From contig JACTAT010000049.1 of the NCBI GenBank assembly GCA_014526335.1, positions 930,001 to 994,000 of the forward strand: a stretch of 64,000 nucleotides of DNA, written 5' to 3'. Shown here in pieces: positions 1 to 11,714 of the stretch. The notes beneath the pieces were generated by a model. The model was given only the letters and a program-made list of their open reading frames with translations, was not told where the DNA came from and did no database searches. The translations under genes were made by a program, and so were the position numbers. The stretch is from Chrysaora quinquecirrha. Its lineage: Eukaryota; Cnidaria; Scyphozoa; Semaeostomeae; Pelagiidae. How positions within the stretch are numbered: position 1 is the stretch's first letter; the number at the start of each line of letters is the position of its first letter.

Positions 1-831
1 CCATTCCCAGTTTCTGAGTTGACTTTGTTACGCTACATTGGCGTCTTAAGTAAGTCTTGTAAAGCTTCGTCAGTGAAAGTTTACCTTGCTGCTATATCAG
101 ATACTTACAGATTCAGAATGGTTTTCCTAACCCATTTGTTGGCTGCCTGCAGCTCCCATTGGTGTCCCGTGGCCTTAAGCGCCTGGATAACAAACCGTCG
201 AAAGAAAAAATGCCCATCACATCTTTGGTTCTGCATACGTTGAAGCTCCACCTTGATTTGGGGGTGTTCGATGACTTAATGATTTGGGCTGCCTGCTGTA
301 CAGCATTTTTTGGTTTCCTTCGAGCTGCAGAATTTACCTCCCCATCCTCTGGTTTTATTGAAGACAAAAACACATGTCCCTGTCCGATGTCATGGTGGAC
401 AAAAGTCCAGTTCCTGACAATGCGTTCCCGAGACTCAAATACTCTAAGACAGATCAATTTGGGAAAGGTTGCACTGTCATCCTCGCTCGATCTAGCAGCT
501 TGATTTGCCCAGTCGCTGCCTTGATGGCCTACTTGCAAAGGCGGGGGCCTTGCCCCGGCCCCTTGTTTATGTTTAGTAATGGTGTGCCACTGACCAAGGT
601 AAAACTAAACAGCCGTTTACAGTCATTGCTAAAATCTTGTGGTTGGCCAAATACATTAACATTGCACAGTTTTCGCGTGGGTGCAGCAACCTCTGCGGCA
701 GCACTTGGGTTTCCGGATTATTTTATCCAGGCACTGGGCAGGTGGTCCATGATACCTTTTTCAACACTTCCTCTAACAATTTTGTTTTAGAGACCCCTGA
801 AACATCTACAAGAACTCTAACAAAATTTTAA
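1..831 (+). pseudogene. Tyrosine recombinase of a DIRS/Ngaro- or Crypton-like element (broken)
   Basis: A tyrosine-recombinase-type integrase, the enzyme that moves DIRS/Ngaro and Crypton elements through a circular DNA intermediate. The reading is open to the left window edge, so the N-terminus lies outside. Homology passes through all three frames: about 1-115 (core-binding helices), 115-360 (ending in FFGFLRAAEF, the catalytic-Arg region) and 374-750 (HSFRVGAATSAA, the His-x-x-Arg box, then LGRWS). At least two frameshifts are needed. The catalytic tyrosine expected roughly 10-15 residues after LGRWS is not visible in any frame, so the copy is dead. No reverse transcriptase or terminal repeat is present in the window, so the superfamily cannot be fixed. 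The recombinase assignment is good and the element class is inference. Confidence 0.75.
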
Positions 832-2293
832 TCGTAGATAAATTAATTGCTAATATTAGACTGTTAATGTGAGGCTTTACTGTATTTAAAATTGTACCTC
901 AACTTGCTCCTTCTTATTATTAAAGTCACGAACACTCCTATCAGAGAAAGTACAATATCTTTCAAGTAAGGAAAAAGTTTGGTTGTCTAGCCAAAATCAA
1001 GATATTAGAAGTAAAGGAGTTTCCAGGCTTCAAAGTGAATATTGAATGTAATACTTTCTGTACTAATTAATATGAAAATGTTAAGTTAGAAATGAGAATG
1101 TTTGAAGCATACTATTTTATATATCAAATATGGACATTTTTGAATGCTCCAAATATACATACATATAGTACATACTATTTATCGGAATATTTAATCTAAC
1201 AGATACTGCAGGATACAGAACGAAGGAAACCTATCATCAAAGAAACTAAAAACTGCTCTGGAAAAGAATGCTGAACCTTTAACAAAAAAAGTTTATCGTC
1301 ATTAATCCACATGTTTCACAGCATCTATATCATATGGTTGAAACGGTAAGCTAATTTCTCATATCACTATGTAAGGTTGGTACTTGGTCTAAGGCCTAAG
1401 ATACCAAAACGCATGCGATTAGGCTCATATCACATGAACAAAAATTTGTATCCGGCCTTATATGAATAATTGTAAGTTCGTTTTTAACATTTCCACTCAT
1501 TGGATCTTGTAATTCATACTCAGACCGCTACCGATTCAAGAGTGTTTTATCAAATTTCTTTATAGAAAATTAGTATTATCAATGTTCTTGAAGCTTGTGA
1601 ATTCAGAGATTTAAGAACATAAAAAAAATTTGGACGGTAATGCATGTAATTATTTTTTACAAGTTATTTGAAAAAATGTATCAGGAGCCTAACCTCAACT
1701 GTTCAAAGGCAACATCAGAAAATACTTTGAAACCATTGAATGGGAAATGGCCAGTCTGTCTTGCAAATAGATGTCTTTTGTAATGTACCATTGGTTCCCA
1801 TTAGACGGAGCTTGAAAAGGTAGCTCACACCTCTCGCTAAAGCACCAACACTGAACTTTGTTAAAAGCACACCATTGAAACATTGGTTGTAAGATTTAAC
1901 AATACCCTGTAAAATTTTTCCATAAATGTTTCTATAATTGTTTCCATAAATGCTTAAGGTTTTGGATTTCTACACTCACTATAAATTTAAACATGCCCCT
2001 GTACTCTGAGTTGTACCATATATCCTAGATGACTGATTCTCAATTTAAGCTCCCATGGCATTCCACAACCTCCTAGTACTCTAGCAAAAGTTCAGAAGGC
2101 TGCAAGTTAAATGATATGAAATCAAAAGGCAGCTGAGTGGTATCTTGTCTTTCCAAGGCTAAACTGGTAATAACGTTCACCCGCATCGCTGGTGTCAAGG
2201 TAAAAGGCTCACCCGCATCTCAGGTGTCAGGTTAAATTTAAACTTTTATTTCAAGATGCAAAACATTAATCTCGTACATCAAGTAATCTATCC
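832..2293. other. AT-rich interval without a recognisable gene
   Basis: No coding homology recognised on either strand. A 62-residue minus-strand open stretch at 1695-1883 has a Cys/Trp-rich start but matches nothing I know. A short imperfect duplication of a 'cacccgcatc' phrase lies at about 2175-2225. Confidence 0.5.
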
Positions 2294-2640
2294 TCACCGA
2301 ATCCTACTCTCTTCCTTTCAATTGGCTAAGATATGGAGAGTGCGAAGGAGGCTTCGCTGTTTGAAAGGTAGAGAGTAGGCGAGACCGTCGCTGCGGGAGG
2401 AGTGGAGGGGCAGCTTATCTTATATTGCGAGTTGCTGAAGAAGGATGGCTAAATCACATGCATTGAGTTTTATAACCCAACAAATCCCCTTAGGAGGTCA
2501 TAGCCTGGCTGAATGTATCCCCATGGGGTCTTTAGATTGTCTTATCTTAGCCTCGTTACGAATTCAGCGATTTGTCCCCGGTGAGAATAGTCACCGAATC
2601 CTACTCTCTTCCTTTCAATTGGCTAAAATATGGAGAGTGC
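2294..2640 (+). repeat. 50-bp direct repeats flanking a 247-bp insert
   Basis: A 50-bp block at 2294-2343 recurs at 2591-2640 with one difference. The 247 bp between them contains the ~181-bp repeat described in the next entry. The other copy of that repeat, at 7620, has no such flanks, so the 50-bp blocks belong to this locus. Confidence 0.8.
2411..2591 (+). repeat. ~181-bp direct repeat, copy 1 (partner at 7620-7801)
   Basis: Near-identical to 7620-7801, with a one-base indel near the start and five visible substitutions. The two copies bracket about 5.0 kb of gene-free DNA. Both keep a short open frame beginning ATGGCTAAATCACATGC (48 codons shared). Three of the five substitutions within it change the amino acid, so protein constraint is not evident. 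The pair could be the terminal repeats of a non-coding LTR-like element, or two copies of a dispersed repeat. No primer-binding site or target duplication was found to decide. Confidence 0.7.
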
Positions 2641-3424
2641 TCCGGAGGCAGGAGTATGCTACAGGCAGAATACCCTAATATACTAAGATTACTGCAAGGG
2701 AAAGCATAGGAAAATACACCTTATATCCATAACTCAAATAGAATAAGAGCATTAGAAATAGGGGTATTAGGAGTAGGGGTAAGAGAAAATCCCAAAGGGA
2801 TAAGCCGAATAAGGATTGTAGAAAAGATAAGGATTGTAGAAAAGATAACAAGTGCCGTGATTAAAATCCCCAATATGTTGCAGTGTCCGTATAGTATCCA
2901 GCAGAGAAAGAAGACACAACATTCACAACGAAAAAATCTTATATTAAAAATAAAAATCTAAGAAACAATGTACGCCAGCAAAAATATATTACTCCAATTG
3001 AACATCAGCATTCTGCCAGCAAACATTGGAATAGGAGCAAGCCAAACCTAGGAAAAGAAATGTTAGCTTGCTGGGAAATGGCCAGCTATGGAATTATGCT
3101 GACAAGACATAAGGCTGAAAGAGAAAATGATGATGAAGTTTCGATCAGCATCAACTGGCTGTCGTGAAGGGTGTCGAGAGGAACTCACCAAATTCCTCAA
3201 GAAAATGATAAGATAAAAGATAACAAAACAAAGTAATGGAACAAGATGAAAGTTAAGTAACGTGACGAAAACCTAGAAGGATTGAAAGAAGTTACTCCCT
3301 TCTAGGGGGGTTACAAAAATAGAGTAAAACCCCCGCGGAGGACGGATAAGATCGAAATGCGCATGGCACTTTGCTCAGTAAAGTAGTATCAGACTGACAT
3401 AAAAACAATATCAAGACGAAACGA

Positions 3425-3545
3425 GTTTACCCTAATCCTTACCTAAACCTAAATAAAACCTAACTAGATTTAGCTAATAAACCTAAGTTATCCTATCTTA
3501 AGTTAACCTAACTTAATTCAACCTAGTTAACAGTAACCTTAGGAA
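3425..3545 (+). repeat. CCTAA-like simple-sequence stretch
   Basis: Degenerate runs of CCTAA/CTTAA-type words over about 120 bp. They are irregular and interrupted, so this is low-complexity sequence rather than a telomeric array. Confidence 0.5.
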
Positions 3546-4664
3546 GAACTGGAGTGAAATAATTGTAGTAGACTGTGCAGCGAATACAAATGAAATCCTG
3601 CAAGACCTAAATGGAGCACATGAAATGAAATACTACCTGATAAGGCAGTCTGGTTAGCGTATAAAGCTATGATGAATGATCAGACCTATCATTTGTATAA
3701 GGCCCTGGCTGCTGAGTAAGAGAAAAGCAAACGAATTTATAATACAATTCCAACGCGAAAAATTCAGTTAGGGGAATTTAGGCAAAACTATCCCTAACGA
3801 TCATCCTCTATCTACTCTAAGCTACCCAACACATTTTGCAGAATTCAAAGTTAAAGTAATGGGAATACAAGGTTATTGGTAATTAAACACATTGGATAAG
3901 GGATGCCCCAAGGAAATAATGAACCACCCAATAATGGTAAATTCTGTTGTTTCTGTAGAATTTGTTGTAGATGCCAGTACTGGATATATAACAACAAAAT
4001 TTTACACCTTTGTTGATACGACTAAGTTATGTTAGCGAAGTTTGTTGAGGCATAACAATTGAAAATTAAAGGTTTGACATTGGAAAAGCATGCTTTACAA
4101 AATCCAGGGAAGTACCAGTTAGGTTTGTACAATGTAATTTATTTTGGTAAAGCAACAAAACAATGTCCCCTGATTCGAAACTTTGATAACATGAATCCTG
4201 GTTAGCAGATGCAAACAATTTTAGTCAATGACAGGTGGGAAAAAAGAAACAATGTACTAAAGGCACAATTTAAAAATTGATTGGTTAGACAAACAAAAGT
4301 AATAATTGGTAAAAGGAAACAGAGTGACCCTGGGGAGTAAGAAAATCAAAAGTGAACTTAGATTACAGCACAACAATAAATATATTCCAAAAAACCTTCC
4401 TAAACACCAAGTCCTGAGCAATACATATGGAAATCAACCTAATTTGTATATGTAGGTGTGATTCATATGATAAAACATAGACTCATATAAGGTGATTCTT
4501 ATGCATCATAAAAAAGAAAAAGCCTTGTATGAAACAAATAAAGGAAACTACACATGCCCTGTATAAAATGGTATGGAACCTTTCAAGACCTCAATTGGTA
4601 GAAAACTCCCTCCATAGCAAAAGACAGGATATCTGATAGCAATAAAATTTAAAGAACTTTATAT

Positions 4665-4942
4665 CTTGACATGTAAAAAAGATATCCGAGTGGCTGGGTT
4701 GGAATAAAAAACCAGCTTCTGAAAAAAAAATATGTTAAATACAAACACGACATAAATGCAAATATAGTGCAGAGATTAAAAAGAAGAAAGCAAAAGGAGG
4801 TAAGAAATGATATTTGAATAGCAAAGGAATGAGAAAATTCACCAACCCAGCCACTCAGACCGACAGTCAGAGACCGCGTATTAAGGCCTTGAGATAAGCC
4901 CCCGAGTGGCTAAGAAGGAGGGAAGATGGAATTTAAGAGTGG
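4665..4942 (+). repeat. 275-bp direct repeat, copy 1, with internal 15-bp inverted repeat
   Basis: This unit recurs at 5338-5614 with scattered substitutions and small indels. It contains a perfect 15-bp inverted repeat: 4688-4702 (GAGTGGCTGGGTTGG) and 4842-4856 (its exact complement), which could form a stem with a ~140-base loop. A third copy of the GAGTGGCT core follows near 4905. No coding potential is seen. Confidence 0.75.
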
Positions 4943-5337
4943 AAAGAGGAATAAGAGAAGAGTAAAAATTATAACAAAATCAGAAATTTTATGAAAAACA
5001 TCAAATAACAAATAAACTAAGGAAAGGAAAGCAATTGTTGCAATAAGAGAGATTATTATCATTGGCAACCACAGGGATTAAATTGAAAAAGATGAAAAGA
5101 ACATGCTACGCCCATGCAGAACTATCATGGAATATCAGACAATTACATAAATATTACATACCAGTTATCAGCAAAATCACTAATTGATAGAGGTAAAGGA
5201 AGTGCATATAACAATGAAAAAATCAATCAATGAAAAATGAGATCCATTGCATAAACAACATGCAAAATAAAATCATGAACTAAATTATAGATCAGTCAGA
5301 ATATTGTTGAGCATAAAAAGAAGAGCACATACTTTGT

Positions 5338-5614
5338 TTCTTGACATGTAAAAAAGGATATCTGAGTAGCTGGGTTGGAATAAAAAACAGCTTCGGAAAA
5401 AAAATATGTCAAATACAAACACGTCATAAATGCAAATATAGTCCCAAGATTAAATTGAAGAAAGCAAGAGGAGGTAAGAATTGAGATTTGAATAAGAAAG
5501 GAATGAGAAAATTCACCAACCAGCCACTCACACCGACGGTCAGAGACCGCGTATTAAGGCCTTGAGATAAGCTCCCGAGTGGCTAAGAAGGAGGGAAGAT
5601 GAAATTTTATAGTG
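5338..5614 (+). repeat. 275-bp direct repeat, copy 2
   Basis: Partner of 4665-4942. The inverted-repeat arms are imperfect here (one substitution in the left arm, one base missing in the right). About 395 bp of unrelated A-rich sequence separates the two copies. Confidence 0.75.
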
Positions 5615-6149
5615 GCAGGATAAATAGGAGAGTGTTATGAAAAGGAAGAAAGAAGCGAAGCAAAATAAAGAACATGCAACAAATAACAAAAAGAAGTAAA
5701 CAAATAAACAAAAATGAGAAACATTACTGATTGCAAATGATAGCTGACTTCAAAGTAATTCAAAGCAAAACTGTGATGTGGAAAGGCTGTTAATTACACA
5801 AAACTGCAGTGAACACATCATTATGCCAAAAATTGTATGTCCTTACACCAGAGCAATCATGAATTCCAGATTCAATAACATATATTTTAGCAGAAAGACA
5901 ATTGCTATATCCTTATAAGCTATAAAACCATGAAGGATACGAATCAATATTGAGCCTCATTATTAGGCTAGGATCATTAAATAATAGGACATTGAATTAT
6001 TCAAGGGATAGTAGAAATAAATATGCCAAATAAAGCAACAGTGGAACATCATGACAAATTCATGACACAATGATTTTTAGAAAAGCAGGTCAAGAAGTGC
6101 CAATCATGAACCAAATGCATGAACTAAATTGTACATTGGTTATCTGCAA

Positions 6150-7080
6150 GCAATTCACTGAGTGCCTCATCATAACACATGGATAAATTGAGGTACACAG
6201 GTCATCTTCATACCACAATGATTATTTATTACAGGATAATTCAGGGCATCATCATCATAATAACAAATTAAGGTATATCGGTCATCTGCATGCCACAATG
6301 ATTACAAGTCTATGCAGTGCCTCACCATCATCATAACAGATGCATAAATGAAGGTATAACGGTCATCTGCATGCCACAATGAGTAATAATTACAGGTCTA
6401 TGCAGTGCCTCATCATCATCATAATCTTCATCATCATAACAAATGCATAAATTAAGATATATCCGTCATCTGCATGCCACAATGATTAAAAATTACAGGT
6501 CTATGCAGTGCCTCATCATAATCATCATCATAACAAATGCATAATTATTGTATATCGGTCATCTGCATTCCACAATGATTAATAATTACAGGTCGATGCA
6601 GTGCCTCATCATAATCATCATCATATCAAATGCATAAATTAAGGTATATCAGTCATCTGCATGCCACAATGATCAATAATGACAGGTCTATGCAGTGCCT
6701 CATCATAATCATCATCATAACAAATGCATAATTAAGGTATATCGGTCATCTGCATGCCACAATGAATTAATAATTACAGGTCTATCCAGTGCCTCATCAT
6801 AATCATCATCATAACAAATGCATAAATCAAGGTATATCAGTCATAAACAAACCATAATGGCTAATAAAAACAGGTCTATGCAGTGACTCATTATATGTAA
6901 ACAAAAGCCTCAATAAACATCATTGCACCATTGTATAAATGCAGTGCCTCATCATAAACAAGTTTCAAGGACATGAGGATTAGGCATCTGTATCCCACAA
7001 TGATCTAGTCTGAGGTAGAGGCATCATAAGGATAATGCTTATAACAAAACAACTGTATACTAGCCCAGTGCCTCAACAAT
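6150..7080 (+). repeat. Tandem array, ~95-bp unit, about eight copies
   Basis: Each unit carries the phrases GCAGTGCCTCATCATAATC, GGTCATCTGCATGCCACAAT and ATTACAGGTCTATGCAGTGC. The middle units (about 6250-6840) are regular and both ends decay. CAT/ATC microsatellite within each unit accounts for length variation between copies. The frame is repeatedly stopped, so the array is not coding. Confidence 0.85.
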
Positions 7081-7619
7081 GAAAGATCAATACAATAGTG
7101 CAAAATTAGATCAAGAAACATAAGCCTACCTAAGTAGTACCCAGGGACTGGGTAATGTAAGGTAAGGAACAAATCAGCCTAAAGGTGATTGAAAGATGGT
7201 TATATGAAAACAAAAAGACATGAATAACATTGCACGTAGTGTAGTGAGTAAAGTTGGGTATATACAGTTCCTAAAAGTGCACCAATTCAAATAAGCAGAT
7301 GAAATATATTTGAGATATATCTACACGCAGTTAGGCCAAACGTCAGGACAAAAATAAAGTAGGCCTACACGTGTGTGTTTAGGAAAATATACCGAGGATG
7401 TTAGCAAAGCAAACAAATCCATCTAAAGACGGCAATTCGGTAGTGCAAAATACGAATTCCTTGAAAAGGTGAAGAAAAGAAAATAATACCGAAAGCATAA
7501 GACGCATTGTGAGAGCTCCTTTCCTCTTGGACTTGCAGCGTTGAGTACGAAACCACAAAACAATTTGTTAGGCCAGAAATCTCTTGACAGCGATGGCTGT
7601 AGTGCCTCATTCACGGCAG

Positions 7620-7801
7620 CAGCTTCATCTTATATTGCGAGTTGCTGAAGAAGGATGGCTAAATCACATGCATTGAGTTTTATAACCAAACAAATCCCCT
7701 TAGGAGGTCATTGCCTTGCTGAATGTATCCCCAGGGGGTCTTTAGATTGTCTTATCTTAGCCTCGTTACGAATTCAGAGATTTGTCCCCGGTGAGAATAG
7801 T
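7620..7801 (+). repeat. ~181-bp direct repeat, copy 2
   Basis: Partner of 2411-2591. In this copy the shared short frame runs on for 37 more codons to a stop at about 7915. The tail sequence is unlike the first copy. Confidence 0.7.
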
Positions 7802-7915
7802 ACTGTATTTCAACATCTGTATTTCAGAGATAGGTGCAAACATATCATCAAGATCGATTCAGGAATGCTTACATTATTGAGGGAGCAGTTCTTTGTTAAT
7901 AAATACCAAAGCTAA

Positions 7916-9381
7916 TTCAATAGAAATGTCTACCATTCATTTTAAACATGTTCAATATTAATTGACACCAGTTCTGATAAAAAGGTGACAGTTTACAATT
8001 TTTACAAACTCTGTGATACATAGGGACCTATATATACATTGGGCAAGCCGTTCTATGATTATATGTATTTTTGTGATTGTTTGGTTAACACCAACGAACT
8101 CGTGTTGTAAAATTAGTTGCAAGTTGATAATTGTAAGGTTTCGATTGGGCCTAATTCAACATCAACATAAACATTTTTGATGAAATTTCACTCAAATATT
8201 TCTTCACATTGTTTGATGTGATCACTACATTGTAGATACTGTGATGTTAATATCAAACTTAGCAGTCAGTTTAGACTATATTCAAAGTCTTAAAGAATCA
8301 TCCAAGAGACATGACTGAATACTTCCTGGAACAGATTAACCTAGCTGACAGCATTAATGATTTGTTTGTCATGCAGACAGGGAATTGAACCTTGAAAGTT
8401 AAAAGTTTTTTCAGAAACCCAATAATAGAGTCATATGTCTTAGAATTTGGAGAAATAAGACAATGCCAAGCTGTAGGCGTTCTAAGTGGAGTCACTCCAT
8501 ATTTCTGTGCAAACATTTTTTTCTGTCTTCAAGGAGTTCCCAAATATGGAATCGGTATGCTCTATCAACCCTCAATGATAGAGCATAGAGGATGAAGCTA
8601 TTATAAATAATACTGGTCTGTCGTCACAATCGCAAGCTGTTTCAACCCCAGACCATGAAGAGAAAGTTGACAAAAGTATACAAGATGCGATTTTACCAGA
8701 TGAGCAGCAACAAGACTTCTTACCAACATGATTATGTATCGGTTTCGTGCAGTAAGGCTTAGTTTGTTATTATTGTTGTTGATGTTGATGATGTGTTGCT
8801 TCTGTCCCTTGTTTTCGTTTCATTGTCTTCTGTTGTTTTTTGGAGGAGAAGAGAGTCACGAATTCTTGCTGAAAATGTTGAAAGTAAATTTACCTGTTTT
8901 CTTGCTCTTCTGCTTATTAATGTTGTTTCCAAACAGTGCAGACAGCTAGATGTCGATAAAAGGAGTTCCATTCAGTCCAGCCTCTTTTGATATGAAAACG
9001 AGGCAGGTAAAAAGTACAAACAGACAAGAAATACAAATACAGAGGCCTATTAGACTTTATCTTTGAAGTGTTAGGCCACTGTCTGTCAGTCAGCCTGTAG
9101 ACTGGAAAGAATGGCAAAGCTATACCAGAATTTAATATCTACGAGTGTCCTTTGATGCACTTTACAAGTTTACAATCATTGAAATTACCATGTGGTCATT
9201 CCTGAGACTCAGAGGCCTCATTTCCAATTTTGTAACAGCAAATTAACTAAAAGCCAAAATCATCACAAGAAAATATTAATTACTTAATTGATATTACTGT
9301 AATAACTTGGGCATGTCACATTTACACATGGGCTTTGAAGGCTTTAACAAATGGGACATTTATGTGGGAAGAGACATTTTT
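7916..9381. other. Interval with unrecognised open stretches
   Basis: No family recognised. Plus-strand open stretches at about 8392-8595 and 8594-8730 (the second rich in Gln, Ser and Asp and ending QQQDFLPT) read like exon pieces rather than random AT-rich DNA, but nothing links them to a known protein. 8728-8950 is a TTG/TGA-rich simple-sequence run. Confidence 0.3.
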
Positions 9382-9687
9382 TCAGGTTTTGGGTGATGTC
9401 TTAGATCCCAAAGGATTGGCTAATTCAAAATCGTCCGTGTAGAAATGAAGCCTAAATGCTAAACCATCTCTAGAAAACAGTTTGTGCTGTTCACAGAATT
9501 CACCATCATCATAGTCACTGAGTCTTCCACCTCTGGACTTGCCACTTGGTCTTGTAATGTAGGCTGTGACATCTTCTTTGGCAAGTATCAATGTTGAAAC
9601 ATCCATTAGGGAAATATATTGCACTGTTTTTTGCTTGCCTTTTTCATCAATTCCCACAACATATTTGAATGGTTCAAGCAGTGGCAA
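9382..9687 (-). pseudogene. Fragment of an unrecognised multi-copy family (YTDDFELANPLGS motif)
   Basis: About 100 residues on the minus strand, ending YTDDFELANPLGSKTSPKT. I associate a 'DDFE-x-x-NPLGS' phrase with large uncharacterised, apparently transposon-linked families in animals, and I cannot name a function. The visible protein is mainly hydrophilic and has no membrane segment. The natural protein should continue beyond the final K-T and upstream of the apparent start, so this is a fragment. Only the motif is strong; the rest is inference. Confidence 0.45.
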
Positions 9688-11412
9688 TTTGTTTGTACAG
9701 TACTCTTGATACCTGTGGGCTGACTATATGCTAGCCAGGCTTCAAGTGAACATTTCAGGGTCTGAAAGTGATCCGTTCAAATCATCATGTTCTTCAACTT
9801 CTGAACCTTTTTGCTTCAAATGGGACTTTTTCTAGCTGCAAAAACCTTTCTGTGACGAATTTATTTCGATATTTAGTACTATATGCACATCAAGCTGGAC
9901 CTGCCTTGTTAAGATGTGTTCTTGGGACAGGCTAAAGAGGAAAATGACAAAGTTTTTCTAAAAACCTTGAAGCATATGCTCAACTGAAATGTTGTTGAGA
10001 GTGGCATCATCATCTCTTCATCAACAGGCTTTAACTAGCTTAAATTATTATAAGTGATAACATGGTATTTATTACAATTTGATATAAATCTGATTAAAAA
10101 TGAAGAAAATGATTTTAGTCCTCTTTTAGGTAAATTGTATTGGCAAATACCATGGTATGGCTTAATGGTATTAAAAAGGCAACTTACTGGCTAAACTCTT
10201 TTTCTATAAGAAACTTGTTTATAAGAAACTCAGTACTAAGATCAGTATTGGTTGAGAAACTTTCAGTACTTTTATGCAAATGAAAAGAAGCTAGCAGGTC
10301 CCAACAATCTTTAAAATTGGAAATTTAGCATCAAAAAACGAACTTCTGTTACACAAGAAGTGTCTATTTTTATAAATAAAATGCTGATGTAAAACGTGAG
10401 TGTCTGTTTTGGCACTAAAAAATTTAATCCCTAAGAAACTGCTAAGGAACTTTCAGTAACAGAATTGTCCAAAAGCTAAGACAGTTTGAGTACTAGAAAA
10501 ATCTTAGTTTCTGATAAAAAAGACCGTAGTGATAATGATTGTCTGTATTGCAAGATATAACACGGTATTTACAAGACTGAATGCAAATTCAAATAGAAAA
10601 CGAAGAAAACGATTTTAGTCCTCTTTTTTGCAAAATTTTATTGGCAAATTAAACAATCACCCCCAAATGGTAGTATCAAAGGCTCGTGTGGCTTAGTTTT
10701 AATGAAGTGAAAAATCTGCTTTGACTCGTTTGCTAATTTTTGAGTACAGAAAAGGTTACAAACCAAGCTTAAAACACCAGACAATTGATGCAAAGGGTAG
10801 TACCTACAAATAATACCCAAAAGTTAGTGTATCATTTCTTTATTGTTATAATCAGATCACTTGGAAGTCATTTGCCAAGACCATCAAACTATCTAGATCA
10901 ATGATTCGAAATTGAATTAGAAATTAGAAGTTGAACTTGAATTTGCGGTAAAAATTCTTTCAAATGTCAGTACAGGGCAAAAAGCATAGATAGTCTTGCG
11001 AAATTTGTTTTTACGTGGAAAATGTTGAAATCTTTGAAGGATTTGTTTCTTCTTCATTAATCAGGTAAATTGTTCAGTTTTACCTTTGGTGTTTCATGAT
11101 TGTTGCACAAGTCATGGATATATGCATGATGCATGTGCCAGTAGGGATTTTCAAACGCAAGGCCAGAACACCTAAGCTTTCCCCTAAGGATTACTAAATT
11201 TTCTACTTTAGTTTGCATTTTTCATTTTTTCTTTTAAATACAGTTTTGTTTTGTTACGGATTATTTGATCCAACATATTGTACTACACTGAATAAAATAA
11301 GATTTCTTCTATGTATAAGAAAACATTAACTTATCTAGTTGTGTAATGATCAGAATAGTTGAGGCCTTAATAAAAATGATTGCATAAATTGTTATATCAC
11401 TAGATTTGTTTA
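9688..11412. other. AT-rich interval with one degenerate direct repeat
   Basis: No gene recognised. About 115 bp at 10030-10146 recurs at about 10530-10649 (shared phrases GATTTTAGTCCTCTTTT and TATTGGCAAAT), roughly 500 bp apart. Confidence 0.5.
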
Positions 11413-11441
11413 CTTACGAAAGGTAAGTGATTGATATCAAC
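11413..11441 (+). repeat. Left target-site duplication (9 bp) and MULE terminal inverted repeat (20 bp)
   Basis: CTTACGAAA (11413-11421) followed by GGTAAGTGATTGATATCAAC (11422-11441). The inverted copy is at 22655-22674. Confidence 0.9.
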
Positions 11442-11714
11442 CTTCAAAAGTAGGCATAGTTTTCGCCAGCTGAGAACGACAATACCGAACATGGCCATTG
11501 CAAATCGCGAACAGTTGTATGAAAGGATAATCTTGGCTCTTCTCTCTGGATACCGATACCAAAGTCAAATCATTCAACACTTAGAGAGAAAACAAAATGG
11601 TTGCTGCCTCACCGTGCTGCTACTGCCCTCCCTGCAAGAGCAAGACTAACAGAAAGAGAATCATGAATGTAAAAGAGAAGAGAGACAACTGCTATCTTGG
11701 TAATTATTTGTTAC
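11442..11714 (+). other. MULE left-end interior with an unrecognised plus-strand frame
   Basis: An open frame from just inside the terminal repeat (11431-11649) holds a helix-rich stretch around MAIANREQLYERIILALLSG. It may be the first exon of a second, divergent MULE gene cut off by the foldback-like insertion, or chance. No homology recognised. Confidence 0.2.

Noticed and set aside
2445..2678. Shared short open frame starting MAKSHALSFIT in both 181-bp repeats, as a conserved small protein
   Set aside because: Three of five substitutions between the copies change the amino acid and the tails are unrelated; this looks like neutral repeat divergence.
3425..3545. CCTAA-rich run, as interstitial telomere
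   Set aside because: No regular six-base TTAGGG/CCCTAA register.
6150..7080. Regular spacing of repeats, as a CRISPR array
   Set aside because: Units are contiguous ~95-bp tandem repeats without distinct spacers, in a eukaryotic sequence.
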